Positions 1 to 8,757 are shown, numbered from the stretch's first letter. The stretch: DNA of 64,000 nucleotides from an uncultured SAR86 cluster bacterium (GCA_902526045.1 CABZJI010000003.1:1-64000); one strand, 5' to 3'. Numbers and translations: made by a program. The notes: a model not told the origin generated them from the sequence alone.

Positions 1-2
1 GT

Positions 3-560
3 ACAGGTATAAGAGACGCATTTAATTTAGCCTGGAAAATTTATTTAGTGATAAAAAAACTGGGGCATCTGGCAATCAACGTGAATGATCCATCCGTTTC
101 TTTTGATTGGTACAACAAACATTTAGGTCTTATTCCTTCAGATAAGGTGGAACTAGGTAAAGGCTCTGGTATTTATGTGGCTCTATTTTGTAGATGTGAT
201 CTTGGTAAAAAATTAACTGATCATCATTCATTTCTTTTACAAAGTAATCTTTCATCAGACCTTAAAAGTGGATTAAATCATTGTGCTTATGAAGTTGTTG
301 AAGTTGATGACATTTTTACAGGTCATGAAGTTCTTAAAGATAAAAGTTACAAACATGAATGGGGTATAGGAAGACACTATGCAGGTAGTCAAATTTTTGA
401 CTATTGGCGATCTCCCTACGGTCACGTTCATGAACATCAAACTGATGGAGATTTATTTGATAACCAAGCAAAACCTGGAGTAATTGATATTTCAGAAGCT
501 GCAGGAATGCAATGGGGACCAGATATTACTAAGACATTTGGTAACTCTGAGGGAGTCTAA
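3..560 (+). CDS. VOC-family (extradiol dioxygenase-like) protein, in frame with an upstream flavin-hydroxylase fragment
   Basis: The ORF track starts at GTG 48 (170 aa), but the frame is open to the window edge. Codons 3-47 read TGIRDAFNLAWKIYL, which resembles the conserved FAD-contacting segment of MhpA-type aromatic hydroxylases (GxxDAxNLAWK). From GTG 48 the protein is a single VOC (glyoxalase/dioxygenase fold) domain, with LGHLAINV at the start and a C-terminal GRHYAGSQIFDYW...HVHEHQTDGD stretch. That stretch is typical of VOC proteins found near ring-hydroxylating enzymes, and its His and Glu residues are probable metal ligands. Either GTG 48 is the true start and the upstream codons are the tail of a degraded or overlapping gene, or the product is a hydroxylase-VOC fusion. 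Only 15 upstream codons are visible. The substrate is unknown; aromatic ring catabolism is inferred. Confidence 0.75.
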   Translation, partial: TGIRDAFNLAWKIYLVIKKLGHLAINVNDPSVSFDWYNKHLGLIPSDKVELGKGSGIYVALFCRCDLGKKLTDHHSFLLQSNLSSDLKSGLNHCAYEVVEVDDIFTGHEVLKDKSYKHEWGIGRHYAGSQIFDYWRSPYGHVHEHQTDGDLFDNQAKPGVIDISEAAGMQWGPDITKTFGNSEGV

Positions 561-573
561 TTGGATCTTAAGA

Positions 574-954
574 ATGAAATATTTAGTTTTTCTTTTATTC
601 ACACCTTTTCTTTTTTCAATGGACATGAAATTAAATTGTGAGAATGTTCAAAGTGTCCATTATGAGAAAGGAAAAAAAACAATTGACCAAGTCAGAATGA
701 TATTAATTTATGAAATAGACTTTAAAAAAAATGAAATTTTGAAATATCCTCAAAAATTTAAGCTAACACCTTTGAAATACAAAATTACTGGAAAGAGTAA
801 AAAATTTATTAAAGCTAATAAAAAAATTGCTAATTTAAATAATTCTTATGGTAACTGGAATTTGATGCTAGATATTGAAAAAGGTGAGTTAAAGGAAATA
901 TTTGATTCAGGTAAGAATAAAAGTCAAATCACATATAGATGTCTGACCTATTGA
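574..954 (+). CDS. Small predicted secreted protein, unknown function
   Basis: I start this at ATG 574 (126 aa), not at the ORF-track start 484, because MKYLVFLLFTPFLFS is a clean signal peptide and the earlier start lies inside the VOC gene. The mature part is Lys-rich with two Cys, one near each end (KLNC and YRC), which could form a disulphide in the periplasm. It begins 14 nt after the VOC stop and ends 2 nt before the end of the convergent methyltransferase remnant. I do not recognise the family. Confidence 0.6.
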   Translation: MKYLVFLLFTPFLFSMDMKLNCENVQSVHYEKGKKTIDQVRMILIYEIDFKKNEILKYPQKFKLTPLKYKITGKSKKFIKANKKIANLNNSYGNWNLMLDIEKGELKEIFDSGKNKSQITYRCLTY

Positions 955-956
955 AT

Positions 957-1577
957 CTAATTTGTTCTAGCTGTGCCCCAATAGTTGAATCCAGCAATTC
1001 TAGGCGTACCCGGAAGGAACATAGTTTCTAAATCAACTATTTCTAATTCAGAGTTAGAAATAATTTCCGGAATATCTCTATTGATATTGCATCCTCCCAT
1101 TAATTTTTTCCAAATAGGATTTATTCTATTTTGCCATTTCTTTGTTTTGAGGTCAGGAGCAATCCCATGTTCACAAAAGAATAGAGTTCCATCATCCTTA
1201 ATGAGCCTTCTTATTTCTTTCATAGAGTCGTCTAAATTTTAAATAGAACATAAGGTATAGGTAACTAATATTGAATCAAAAGATTTTGATTTTAGGGGAA
1301 TCTCTTCAGCACCGCAGTTCATAACATCGATATTAAGATCTAATTCATAGATTCTCCTTTTTGCAATATCTGTTAATTCTTCAGCAGGGTCTAAGGCAGT
1401 TATTTTACTTATATTTGATGCATTGTAGTGAGGAAGATTCAAACCAGAACCAATTCCTATTTCAAGAACATTCCCACTTACTTTTGGGACAACTTTTCTT
1501 CTTTGGTAGTTAATTGGAGATGATCCACAAAGCAAATCAAGCACTTTAGGTAGTATTTTTTTTTCGTAAAAACTCAT
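957..1577 (-). pseudogene. Class I SAM-dependent methyltransferase interrupted by one in-frame TAA
   Basis: The ORF track shows two pieces, 1239-1577 and 957-1223, in the same frame. The first has the SAM-binding motif LEIGIGSGLNLPHY, the acidic ALDPAEE strand and the motif region FDSILVTYTLCSI. The second continues with MKEIRRLIKDDGTLFFCEHG, the usual next segment of UbiE/Methyltransf_11 proteins. The only break is a TAA at about 1236-1238 (reading CSI-stop-NLDDSMKEIRR), with no frameshift. Removing it gives a normal protein of about 206 aa. It could be a recent nonsense mutation, a sequencing error or, less likely, readthrough. The methyl acceptor is unknown. Confidence 0.75.
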
Positions 1578-1612
1578 TATTTCAATTATATTGTATTTTT
1601 ATCTTTTTAGAG

Positions 1613-2191
1613 TTGGCTAAATTATATTTTAATTATTCATCCATGAATGCTGGTAAATCAACAGCATTGCTTCAGGCAAGCCATAATTATCAAGAAAGAG
1701 GAATGAATACATTGATAATTACTTCTAAAAAAGATGATAGAGGCGGAAAAGGAAACATCACTTCAAGAATAGGTCTTTCCAAGAAAGCTAAAGTATTTGA
1801 TGAAAATACAAATTTATTTGAACTTTTTAAGGCTGCATCAAAAGTAAAAAAAATTGCCTGTGTCTTAATAGATGAAGCTCAATTTCTAAAAAAGAAGCAA
1901 ATCAAAGAAATATCTTCAATCGTAGATGATTTTGATATTCCTGTTTTAACGTTTGGTATAAGGACGGATTTTCAGGGAAAATTATTTGAGGGAAGTAAAT
2001 TTCTTTTAGCTTGGGCAGATAACATAAAAGAAATTAAGACGATTTGCTGGTGTGGAAGAAAGGCTACAATGATTGTTAGAGTTTCTGAGGATGGAAAAAT
2101 CATTAAAAAAGGTGATCAGATTCTAATTGGCGGGAACGAAACTTATATTTCCTTGTGCAGGAAACACTTTTTTTCAAAATCGCTCAGATAA
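1613..2191 (+). CDS. tdk: Thymidine kinase (type II)
   Basis: Phosphorylates thymidine to dTMP in the cytoplasm for nucleotide salvage. The 192-aa protein has the Walker A loop SSMNAGKST (residues 9-17), the Walker B-like DEAQFL and a C-terminal zinc lid with C145, C147, C182 and H185, all as in bacterial TK1-type enzymes. Length matches E. coli Tdk (about 205 aa). The start is TTG; no upstream in-frame ATG fits. It is divergent from the broken methyltransferase, with a 35-bp AT-rich gap that must hold both starts' signals. Confidence 0.93.
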   Translation: MAKLYFNYSSMNAGKSTALLQASHNYQERGMNTLIITSKKDDRGGKGNITSRIGLSKKAKVFDENTNLFELFKAASKVKKIACVLIDEAQFLKKKQIKEISSIVDDFDIPVLTFGIRTDFQGKLFEGSKFLLAWADNIKEIKTICWCGRKATMIVRVSEDGKIIKKGDQILIGGNETYISLCRKHFFSKSLR

Positions 2192-2199
2192 AATTATTT

Positions 2200-2976
2200 A
2201 TGTCAAAGATCAGAATATTCTCATATTTACCAAATCCAAGAGTCTGGAAGGCTGTTATTACTGGAAAATTATGTAATGTTGAAGTCGAGGTTATTGGCGA
2301 TAAACCCAGAAATCTTCCTAACTGGCTTTGGGATTATGATGCAAGAATTTTAGAAGAAGAGGAAAAACAAAATAGCCCTCATAAATTAGAAGGCAAAAGA
2401 GGCTTCACCGGCAATCTCTTTAAAACATCCGAATTTCTAAATCAACATCCCTTCGGAACTGTACCTGCTGCTTTTGTTGGAGATAATAAAATAGGAGTTT
2501 TTGAATCCAACAGTATTATGAGAGCAGTATCTAGAATGAGCTCTTTAACAGAATTATACGGGGGCAATGATTCTTCATTAACTTCCAGGATTGATAGTTT
2601 TTTAGATGCCAATCTAGTTTTTTCAAGAGAACATCAAGTTTATATTTTATCGATTGAAAATTTGAATTCTTACACTTATGACAGAATGAAATCTGCATAC
2701 GAATTTTATTTAGACGGAATAGAACTTTCTTTATCTAATAATAAATATATTGCCGGTGACAAGCTATCCCTCGCAGATATTTCATTTGTCTGTGATTTTT
2801 CTCAATTCTTGCGAGAGGGTCATTATGTGGAGTCACTTGCTGAACAGGGTTTTAAAATAATCTCAAAAAATATAAAAATTTCACACCCCAAGACTGTTCA
2901 TCACTTGATAGAGCTATCAGAAAGAAATGAATTTTCATCTGTTATGGGATCTTATTTAGAGTGGTTTAAAAAATAG
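2200..2976 (+). CDS. Glutathione S-transferase family protein
   Basis: I start at ATG 2200 (MSKIRIFSYLPNPRVWK, 258 aa), 8 nt after tdk, rather than at 2155 inside tdk. The N-terminal half is a thioredoxin-fold GST domain, with GTVPAAF (the cis-Pro loop) and FESNSIMRAV (the glutathione gamma-Glu binding site). The C-terminal half is all-helical with ADISFVCDF, the N-capping motif of GST helix alpha6. It resembles eEF1B-gamma/GstA-like proteins. It probably conjugates or reduces electrophiles with glutathione; the substrate cannot be read from sequence. It ends 1 nt before the convergent amidase. Confidence 0.8.
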   Translation: MSKIRIFSYLPNPRVWKAVITGKLCNVEVEVIGDKPRNLPNWLWDYDARILEEEEKQNSPHKLEGKRGFTGNLFKTSEFLNQHPFGTVPAAFVGDNKIGVFESNSIMRAVSRMSSLTELYGGNDSSLTSRIDSFLDANLVFSREHQVYILSIENLNSYTYDRMKSAYEFYLDGIELSLSNNKYIAGDKLSLADISFVCDFSQFLREGHYVESLAEQGFKIISKNIKISHPKTVHHLIELSERNEFSSVMGSYLEWFKK

Positions 2977-2977
2977 G

Positions 2978-4426
2978 TTACTCAAATCCAGGCGGGATTC
3001 TAAAACCTCCTCGAATATCTCTAATCATTTTTGATACTTCGATACAGGTTAAATCATGAAGATGGGGACCTATGACTTGGAGATTAACCGGTAAACCCTC
3101 TTTTGTTAATCCAATCGGCACACTTGTACTTGGAAGGTTTGCCATCACAACAGGGCCAGCCCATATAGTAGTATGCCAGTATTGTTTTTCTTTCCCGTTT
3201 ACAGTAATTGTTCTGTCAATTAACGGAGCATGATTATGTTTAATCGCTGGAACTGCGCATACAGGAGACAGCATCACATCGTATTCATTAAAAAACCTCT
3301 GCCATTTCTGTTTAATGAAATGTCTTCTAGCATTATTAACAACATAATCACGAGCTCTCAATGAAGTACCTCTCGCTATTTTGGCTAGCTCAGAAAAATC
3401 TTCATCTTTTAGATCCAGGGCAAGCATGTCTATAGATGCAAGAGTCTCTTTATCACCCCCCGCCGACATAACTGGATGGACAAGCTTACTGTAGATATCA
3501 TCAACTTGATCAAAGGTAAATGGGGGAGAGACCATCTCAACTTTCGCTCCAGCTGATCTCAAATCTTCAGCGGTCTCGTCTATGAGATTTCTTATTTGTT
3601 CATCAATTTCTGCTGATTTCTCTTCAGGCCAAACTGCGACTTTCAATTTCTTGACATCATTAATTTTAGGTTCAGGTAACTTTATGCTCCATGCAATACT
3701 ATCTTGAGCTTGAGGGGCAGCTAAAACCTTCATTGCAACCTCAAGATCTTCTGGACTCCTAGCTAGAGGCCCTGCAACTGACAAGCCATTTCCGGTGAGA
3801 ATAAATCCTGGTGGTGGAGGCAAATGTCCTACCTCTGAGACGATATTATAAGTAGGTTTATGGCCATAAACTCCACAAAAATGAGCAGGAGTTCTGATTG
3901 ATCCACCTATATCTGACCCTAACTCTAAAGGAGACATTCCAGATGCAAGAGATGCAGCAGATCCCCCAGATGAACCCCCAGGAGTCCTTTCTAAATCCCA
4001 TGGGTTATTAGATGTCCCATAAATTTCATTGTAACTTTGAATATCCGCGGAATGATAAGGAACATTTGTTTTTCCAAAAATGATAGCTCCAGCATTAACT
4101 AAATGTTGAACCGCTTCTGCATTCTTGCTTGGAATATTATTTTTCCAATCTGGATCGCCTCCAGTAGAAACTAAACCTTCGACTTCATAAGCATCTTTTA
4201 TGGTCATTGGTATTCCATGCAAAGGACCAGACGATTTTCCTTGCATGGTAAGTTCGTCAGCTTTTTTAGCTTTTTCCATAGCTCTATCAGCATCGAGTGC
4301 TACTACTGCATTAATTTGTGGATTTTTATCGTTGATTCTCTTTAGCAGGCTGTCTAATATTTCTACTGAAGAAATTTCTTTTTTTTGAATTAACTTTACT
4401 AATTCAGTTACAGTTTTATAAATCAT
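2978..4426 (-). CDS. Amidase signature family hydrolase
   Basis: Hydrolyses a carboxamide by the Ser-cisSer-Lys mechanism. I choose ATG 4426 (MIYKTVTELV, 482 aa) over the TTG at 4438 because GGGAGA lies just upstream at SD distance. Catalytic residues are visible: Lys77 (MTIKDAYE), cis-Ser152 in TPGGSSGGSAASL and nucleophile Ser176 in GSDIGGSIRTP. Genomic AS proteins act on many amides. It is not likely to be GatA because no gatB/gatC lies nearby and the C-terminal part differs. A divergent promoter region of about 85 bp separates it from the ADP-ribosylglycohydrolase gene. Confidence 0.88.
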   Translation of the reverse strand: MIYKTVTELVKLIQKKEISSVEILDSLLKRINDKNPQINAVVALDADRAMEKAKKADELTMQGKSSGPLHGIPMTIKDAYEVEGLVSTGGDPDWKNNIPSKNAEAVQHLVNAGAIIFGKTNVPYHSADIQSYNEIYGTSNNPWDLERTPGGSSGGSAASLASGMSPLELGSDIGGSIRTPAHFCGVYGHKPTYNIVSEVGHLPPPPGFILTGNGLSVAGPLARSPEDLEVAMKVLAAPQAQDSIAWSIKLPEPKINDVKKLKVAVWPEEKSAEIDEQIRNLIDETAEDLRSAGAKVEMVSPPFTFDQVDDIYSKLVHPVMSAGGDKETLASIDMLALDLKDEDFSELAKIARGTSLRARDYVVNNARRHFIKQKWQRFFNEYDVMLSPVCAVPAIKHNHAPLIDRTITVNGKEKQYWHTTIWAGPVVMANLPSTSVPIGLTKEGLPVNLQVIGPHLHDLTCIEVSKMIRDIRGGFRIPPGFE

Positions 4427-4510
4427 TGAATCTCCCAATATTCATTGAAATGAATTTTTATCATATTGATTATTCATTTTCTTTATGTCAATTTATCTTT
4501 GAGGTTTTTT

Positions 4511-5557
4511 ATGGAAGAAAGAATTAGAGCAGCTTGGCAAGGAAGAATTTCAGGATGTCTATTGGGCAAACCGTTGGAGATGTTGTCAATGAGAGAAGGG
4601 TTTGATTCATTACAAAAATATTTAAAAGAGGCAAAATCCTTACCTTTAAGAGATTATGTAAACTATGTCGAAAACTCTAACATTAGAGGCGTTGCTCTCC
4701 AATGTTGTAAAAACCGAATATCTAAAGCTGAAATTGATGATGATATTACTTACACAGTTCTAGCATTGATGATGCTTGAAGAATATGGACTTGATTTAAC
4801 AACAGATGATGTAGCCCGATCATGGATAAACATGCTTCCTGCTGGCGCCACTTTTACTGCTGAAAGAGAGGCGTATATAACAATTCTTGAAAATATGAAT
4901 TTTAGCTATCAATTTGGAGGTGAAAGAGATTTTGATCTCAATATAGCAAGCGATAATAAATTTAATGATTGGATCGGAGCTCAAATAAGAATAGATATGT
5001 ATGGGTGGACTCTTCCAGGGAAACCTGACGAAGCTGCTCAACTTGCGAGAACTGATGCAAAGTTATCTCATAGAGGATGTGCAGTTGAATGCTCAGCATT
5101 TATTGCAGCTTTGGCAGCAACTATTCCTTCCGTTGACGGAAGAAAAAAAGCTGTGGCAGAAGCTCTAAAACTTATTGATAAAAACTCATCTGCATTTGAT
5201 GCAGTTCAGATTGGTATAAAAAATACTAATAAGGAAATTAATGATATTTTAAAAAAATATAAAAGCATGTCACCTGTTCATAGTTTAAATAATTTAGCCG
5301 TCGTTATTTGGGCATTTCTTAGTTTTTCAGAATCTTTTGATCAAGCTGTTGGAGAAGCTGTAGCAGCAGGATGGGATACAGATTGTAATGGTGCAACTGT
5401 AGGAGGTTTGATTGGTCTTGCTGATTGTAATGTTCCTGAAAAATGGCATTCACCATGGAATGGTAAAGTTAATACAGCCATTGCAGGTTTAGGAGAGCTT
5501 AGACTTGAAGATTTAGTCCAAAGAACTATAAGAGTTACAGAAAAGTTCCATAATTAG
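4511..5557 (+). CDS. ADP-ribosylglycohydrolase family protein
   Basis: Belongs to the DraG/ARH fold that cleaves N- or O-ribosyl bonds using two Mg ions. Start ATG 4511 (348 aa) follows a GAGG Shine-Dalgarno 6 nt upstream; the ORF-track start at 4466 has none. Metal-ligand motifs are present: DDDITYTVLALMMLEEYG near residues 75-95 and GWDTDCNGATVGGL near the C-terminus. It is followed after 2 nt by a ribokinase gene. The pairing suggests that the released (ADP-)ribose or nucleoside ribose is phosphorylated, so a catabolic rather than regulatory role (as in DraG) is likely. The exact substrate is unknown. Confidence 0.85.
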   Translation: MEERIRAAWQGRISGCLLGKPLEMLSMREGFDSLQKYLKEAKSLPLRDYVNYVENSNIRGVALQCCKNRISKAEIDDDITYTVLALMMLEEYGLDLTTDDVARSWINMLPAGATFTAEREAYITILENMNFSYQFGGERDFDLNIASDNKFNDWIGAQIRIDMYGWTLPGKPDEAAQLARTDAKLSHRGCAVECSAFIAALAATIPSVDGRKKAVAEALKLIDKNSSAFDAVQIGIKNTNKEINDILKKYKSMSPVHSLNNLAVVIWAFLSFSESFDQAVGEAVAAGWDTDCNGATVGGLIGLADCNVPEKWHSPWNGKVNTAIAGLGELRLEDLVQRTIRVTEKFHN

Positions 5558-5559
5558 AT

Positions 5560-6468
5560 ATGGCAAAAGTGATTGTTTTTGGCGGTATAAACATGGATTT
5601 ATTTGCCTACATTCCGAGATCTACTCGCCAAGGAGAAACTATCACCGCATCATCCATTGAATTCTACTTAGGAGGCAAGGGAGCTAATCAAGCAGTCGCA
5701 GCAGCAAGGCTAGGAGCTGAAGTAGCCTTTGTTGGAACTGTCGGAAATGATGAATTTGGAGAGAAGTTAATTAAAATGATTTCATCTGAAAGTATCGATA
5801 CTTCTCTTATAAATTCTAAAGCAGGACAAACCGGTACTGCGTTGATAAACGTACTAGAAAACTCTAACAATGAAGTAATTTCATATCCTGGAGCAAATAA
5901 ATTTACTAAAGATACGTTTATAAATGAAAGTTTTTTATCTGAAGCCAAAATTATTATTAGTCAAATGGAAGTTAATGAGGAAGAAACATTTAATTTATTT
6001 AAAAGGGCAAAAAAAAATAATTGCACAACTATTTTAAATCTTGCACCTTATAAAAAAATCAGCACGCAGATACTTACATTTACAGACATCTTAATAGTTA
6101 ATGAAACAGAATTTTCAGAGCTGTCTGGGATTGAGCTCAGTTTGATTAATGAAGATTTAAACATAGATCCTATCAACTCTCTTAAATTATTAAAATCTAT
6201 TGATTTAATTGTTACGTTAGGAAAAAGGGGTATCTTGATATTTTCTAATGGGAATAAAACCTTTATAGCCGGAGAAAAGGTTAATGCTATTGATACTGTC
6301 GGAGCAGGCGACTGCTTTGTGGGCGCACTTGGCTATGGGATTTTAAATGGTAAAGATTTATTGACTGCTAGTAAGTTGGCAAATAAAGCTGCTAGTGTTT
6401 CAGTAACCAAAAAAGGTGCTGCCGCCTCAATGCCTTTTTTAAAAGATATACATGATTTAAATTATTGA
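5560..6468 (+). CDS. rbsK: Ribokinase (PfkB family)
   Basis: Phosphorylates D-ribose to ribose-5-phosphate with ATP. The 302-aa protein has the PfkB N-terminal signature GGKGANQAVAAARLGA, the substrate-end INMD motif and the C-terminal anion hole/catalytic motif DTVGAGDCFVGAL with its Asp base. Length matches RbsK (309 aa in E. coli). It is translationally close to the ADP-ribosylglycohydrolase gene (2-nt gap) and 12 nt from the next VOC gene, so all three are likely co-transcribed. No rbs transporter is nearby, so the ribose probably comes from intracellular ribosyl hydrolysis. A related nucleoside or sugar substrate is possible. Confidence 0.85.
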   Translation: MAKVIVFGGINMDLFAYIPRSTRQGETITASSIEFYLGGKGANQAVAAARLGAEVAFVGTVGNDEFGEKLIKMISSESIDTSLINSKAGQTGTALINVLENSNNEVISYPGANKFTKDTFINESFLSEAKIIISQMEVNEEETFNLFKRAKKNNCTTILNLAPYKKISTQILTFTDILIVNETEFSELSGIELSLINEDLNIDPINSLKLLKSIDLIVTLGKRGILIFSNGNKTFIAGEKVNAIDTVGAGDCFVGALGYGILNGKDLLTASKLANKAASVSVTKKGAAASMPFLKDIHDLNY

Positions 6469-6480
6469 GAGGAAAAAAAT

Positions 6481-6870
6481 ATGTTTAGTCATATCATGGT
6501 AGGAGCAAACGATATAGAGAAATCAAAGTTGTTTTACGATAAAGTTCTTGGTGTTTTAGGCGCCGATGAAGGAACATTTTTTCCAAACTTAACTGGTCAA
6601 AAAAGATATTTTTATTTCTTAGAAGGAATGACCTTTTGTATTACTGAACCTATAAATAATAAGCCAGCTACTTCAGCAAATGGATCCACTATTGGTTTTA
6701 ATATTAAAAATGAAGCCACGGGTGATGAATGGCATAAAGCTGGAGTAGAGTATGGAGGAGAATCAATTGAAGATCCTCCCGGAATAAGACAATACGATGA
6801 GATTAAAATTTATTTAGCTTATTTAAGGGATCCTTCAGGGAATAAACTATGTGCAATTAAAAGGCTATAA
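6481..6870 (+). CDS. VOC family protein (glyoxalase/bleomycin-resistance fold)
   Basis: A single-domain 129-aa VOC protein: MFSHIMVGANDIEKSKLFYDKVLG at the N-terminus and YLRDPSGNKLCAI at the C-terminus are the usual half-site motifs. A GAGG Shine-Dalgarno stands 8 nt before ATG. Close homologues are usually named lactoylglutathione lyase-like or bleomycin-resistance-like, without an assigned function. It likely binds a metal and a small electrophile or acts as a dimeric isomerase/lyase. It sits last in the ribosyl-catabolism operon; whether its role is linked is unknown. Confidence 0.75.
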   Translation: MFSHIMVGANDIEKSKLFYDKVLGVLGADEGTFFPNLTGQKRYFYFLEGMTFCITEPINNKPATSANGSTIGFNIKNEATGDEWHKAGVEYGGESIEDPPGIRQYDEIKIYLAYLRDPSGNKLCAIKRL

Positions 6871-6969
6871 GTAATTTAATTGTAAAAACTTATACCGAGT
6901 GTGTTTATATAAATTCTGGATCTATAAAAGTTGTACTAAACAATCAAAATTTTTTTCTATGCTGTTTTT

Positions 6970-7719
6970 ATGAAAAATAATTTATTTAAATTAGTTTTAC
7001 TTTTCCTGTTTGTAAGTTGCTCTGATAAAGGATCTGTAAACAAAGACAAAGAAATAAATTTAGAACAACTAGAATTAGCTAATGATGTTTTTGAAGCTGG
7101 CTTAAAATTGATGGCAATGCCTAATGGTCTTCACGACTTGGAGGTTAAGGATGATAAACAGAAAACTTTATTTATCTCGGTCCATGGCAATAGTAGTAGG
7201 GGATATGAATGGATATATCCTCTCCAAGTTATCAATACCGAGACAAATTTAATCACTTTTTTTAGATGGGATGATAGTGCTTGTGTTAATCCTTCTGTTA
7301 ATTTTCTCGATGACCTGATACAAGATAAATTGAGGATCCATAAGAATATCCAAAAAGTAATTTTATTTGGCCATAGTTATGGTGGATTGCTGGTTGCATC
7401 TTTTATGGGTCAATGGACAGGTGAATTACCTTTGGAAGTCCATACAATTGCAGCTCCACTAAAGGGTCTAGGAAGTCTATCGGTTGTATGCAATTATAAA
7501 GCACCTGAGCAAGTACCAAAAAAATCTTCTCTTTTTGAATGGAGAACAATTCATAAATTGGATGGTGCTTTTCAGGATCTAAATTATGATCCTCAAAACG
7601 TTGAGATTAAAGGAAGCTATGTTACAAGACTTCCTGAAAAGTATAAAAATAATAAATTGGGACATAATTGGTCCATAAGCTGGGTAGCAGATAATTTTAA
7701 GAGGGATATAAAGAGATGA
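6970..7719 (+). CDS. Alpha/beta hydrolase lipoprotein
   Basis: A 249-aa protein with a lipoprotein signal peptide (MKNNLFKLVLLFLFVSCS, lipobox FVSC), so it should be anchored in a membrane facing the periplasm. The nucleophile elbow GHSYGG, a strand with FISVHGN near residue 75 and a late GHNWS that may supply the catalytic His support an esterase/lipase-type alpha/beta hydrolase. It is preceded by a 99-bp AT-rich gap that likely holds its promoter, and it overlaps the next gene by 4 nt (ATGA), so the two are probably co-translated. Substrate unknown. Confidence 0.75.
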   Translation: MKNNLFKLVLLFLFVSCSDKGSVNKDKEINLEQLELANDVFEAGLKLMAMPNGLHDLEVKDDKQKTLFISVHGNSSRGYEWIYPLQVINTETNLITFFRWDDSACVNPSVNFLDDLIQDKLRIHKNIQKVILFGHSYGGLLVASFMGQWTGELPLEVHTIAAPLKGLGSLSVVCNYKAPEQVPKKSSLFEWRTIHKLDGAFQDLNYDPQNVEIKGSYVTRLPEKYKNNKLGHNWSISWVADNFKRDIKR

Positions 7720-8372
7720 ATTTATTAGCTGGAGCGACAGGATTTTTAGGAAATGAAATTCTATATGAATTGGGTCTTTTGCAGGATCAGACCTTGGTCT
7801 TAACTCGAAGAAAGATAGATACCTTACCAATGAACACTGATCAAATGATTATTGATTTTAATAAAATTTCAGAATTAGAACTTCCACAAATAGATCATGT
7901 CTTTCTTTCTATAGGATTTCCACTTTTCTTTCACAATGTAATGGGGATCATGAATAAAAACCTTAAGAAAGATTTATTTCTGGTAGATTTAAGTTATCAA
8001 CTTGAAATAGCAAAAAAGGCGAAAGAAACCGGAGCTAAAAATATATCAATAATTTCAGCTGTCGGCGCTAATCCTAACTCGTGGAATTATTATTTAAAAA
8101 TTAAAGGAATGGTTGAGAAAGAATTAATTAATATTGGATTTGATAGTACAAATATATTTCAGCCCGGACACTTGAGAGGGAATAAATATCGATTTGATAT
8201 TCTTTTAGCCGATATGGCTTCAATATTTTGTGACCCTTTTTTACTCGGACCACTTACAAAATTTAGGAGCATCTCAGCTAAAGCTGTTGCAAAGCATGTG
8301 GTAAATAATTCTTTGAAAAGTGAACCTGGAACTAATTACTTTGATTTTATAGATTTCCAACCTTGGAGATAA
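7716..8372 (+). CDS. NAD(P)-binding atypical SDR protein (HTATIP2/TIP30-like)
   Basis: A 218-aa Rossmann protein with the atypical SDR glycine motif GATGFLG at residues 6-12, a conserved ISAVGANPNSWNYYLKIKG stretch (the YxxxK region is YYLKIKG) and FQPGHLRG. This pattern is that of the NAD(P)H-binding/HTATIP2-like family often annotated as oxidoreductase or epimerase. The catalytic role is not established for bacterial members. The start overlaps the preceding hydrolase by 4 nt, and the DUF2237 gene follows after 1 nt. Confidence 0.72.
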   Translation: MNLLAGATGFLGNEILYELGLLQDQTLVLTRRKIDTLPMNTDQMIIDFNKISELELPQIDHVFLSIGFPLFFHNVMGIMNKNLKKDLFLVDLSYQLEIAKKAKETGAKNISIISAVGANPNSWNYYLKIKGMVEKELINIGFDSTNIFQPGHLRGNKYRFDILLADMASIFCDPFLLGPLTKFRSISAKAVAKHVVNNSLKSEPGTNYFDFIDFQPWR

Positions 8373-8373
8373 T

Positions 8374-8739
8374 ATGCAAAAAAATATATTCAATGAAGAT
8401 ATTGAAGAATGTTGTACAAATCCTATAACGGGTTTCTATAGAGACGGATTTTGCAATACAGATAAATTAGATTTTGGAACGCACACTGTTTGTACGTTAA
8501 TAACAAATGATTTTTTAGAATTTTCAAAAAGTATGGGAAACGATTTATCTACTCCAAGGCCAGAATTTGATTTCCCAGGTTTAAAAGAAGGCGATAAGTG
8601 GTGTGTTTGTGCAAATAGATGGCTTGAAGCTTACGAAAATGGTAAAGCACCTATGGTCTATTTGAGAAAAAGTCATCTAAAATCTATTTCAATAATTGAC
8701 ATAGAGATTTTAAAAAAATATGCAATTGACCTTGAGTAA
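8374..8739 (+). CDS. DUF2237 family protein
   Basis: A 121-aa cytoplasmic protein matching the DUF2237 pattern: NPITGFYRDGFCN, HTVCTLITNDFLEFSKS, GNDLSTPRPEFDFPGL and KWCVCANRWLEA. Function is unknown across the family. Its several conserved Cys (EECC, FCN, VC, WCVC) suggest metal binding or redox chemistry. It follows the SDR-like gene by 1 nt and precedes the small ycaR-like gene by 18 nt, so these may form one transcription unit. Confidence 0.85.
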   Translation: MQKNIFNEDIEECCTNPITGFYRDGFCNTDKLDFGTHTVCTLITNDFLEFSKSMGNDLSTPRPEFDFPGLKEGDKWCVCANRWLEAYENGKAPMVYLRKSHLKSISIIDIEILKKYAIDLE

Positions 8740-8757
8740 ACTTAATTTAAAAAGCTC

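Noticed and set aside
985-1242. Plus-strand 85-aa ORF opposite the methyltransferase
   Set aside because: Antisense of conserved methyltransferase motifs, with no supporting start signal.
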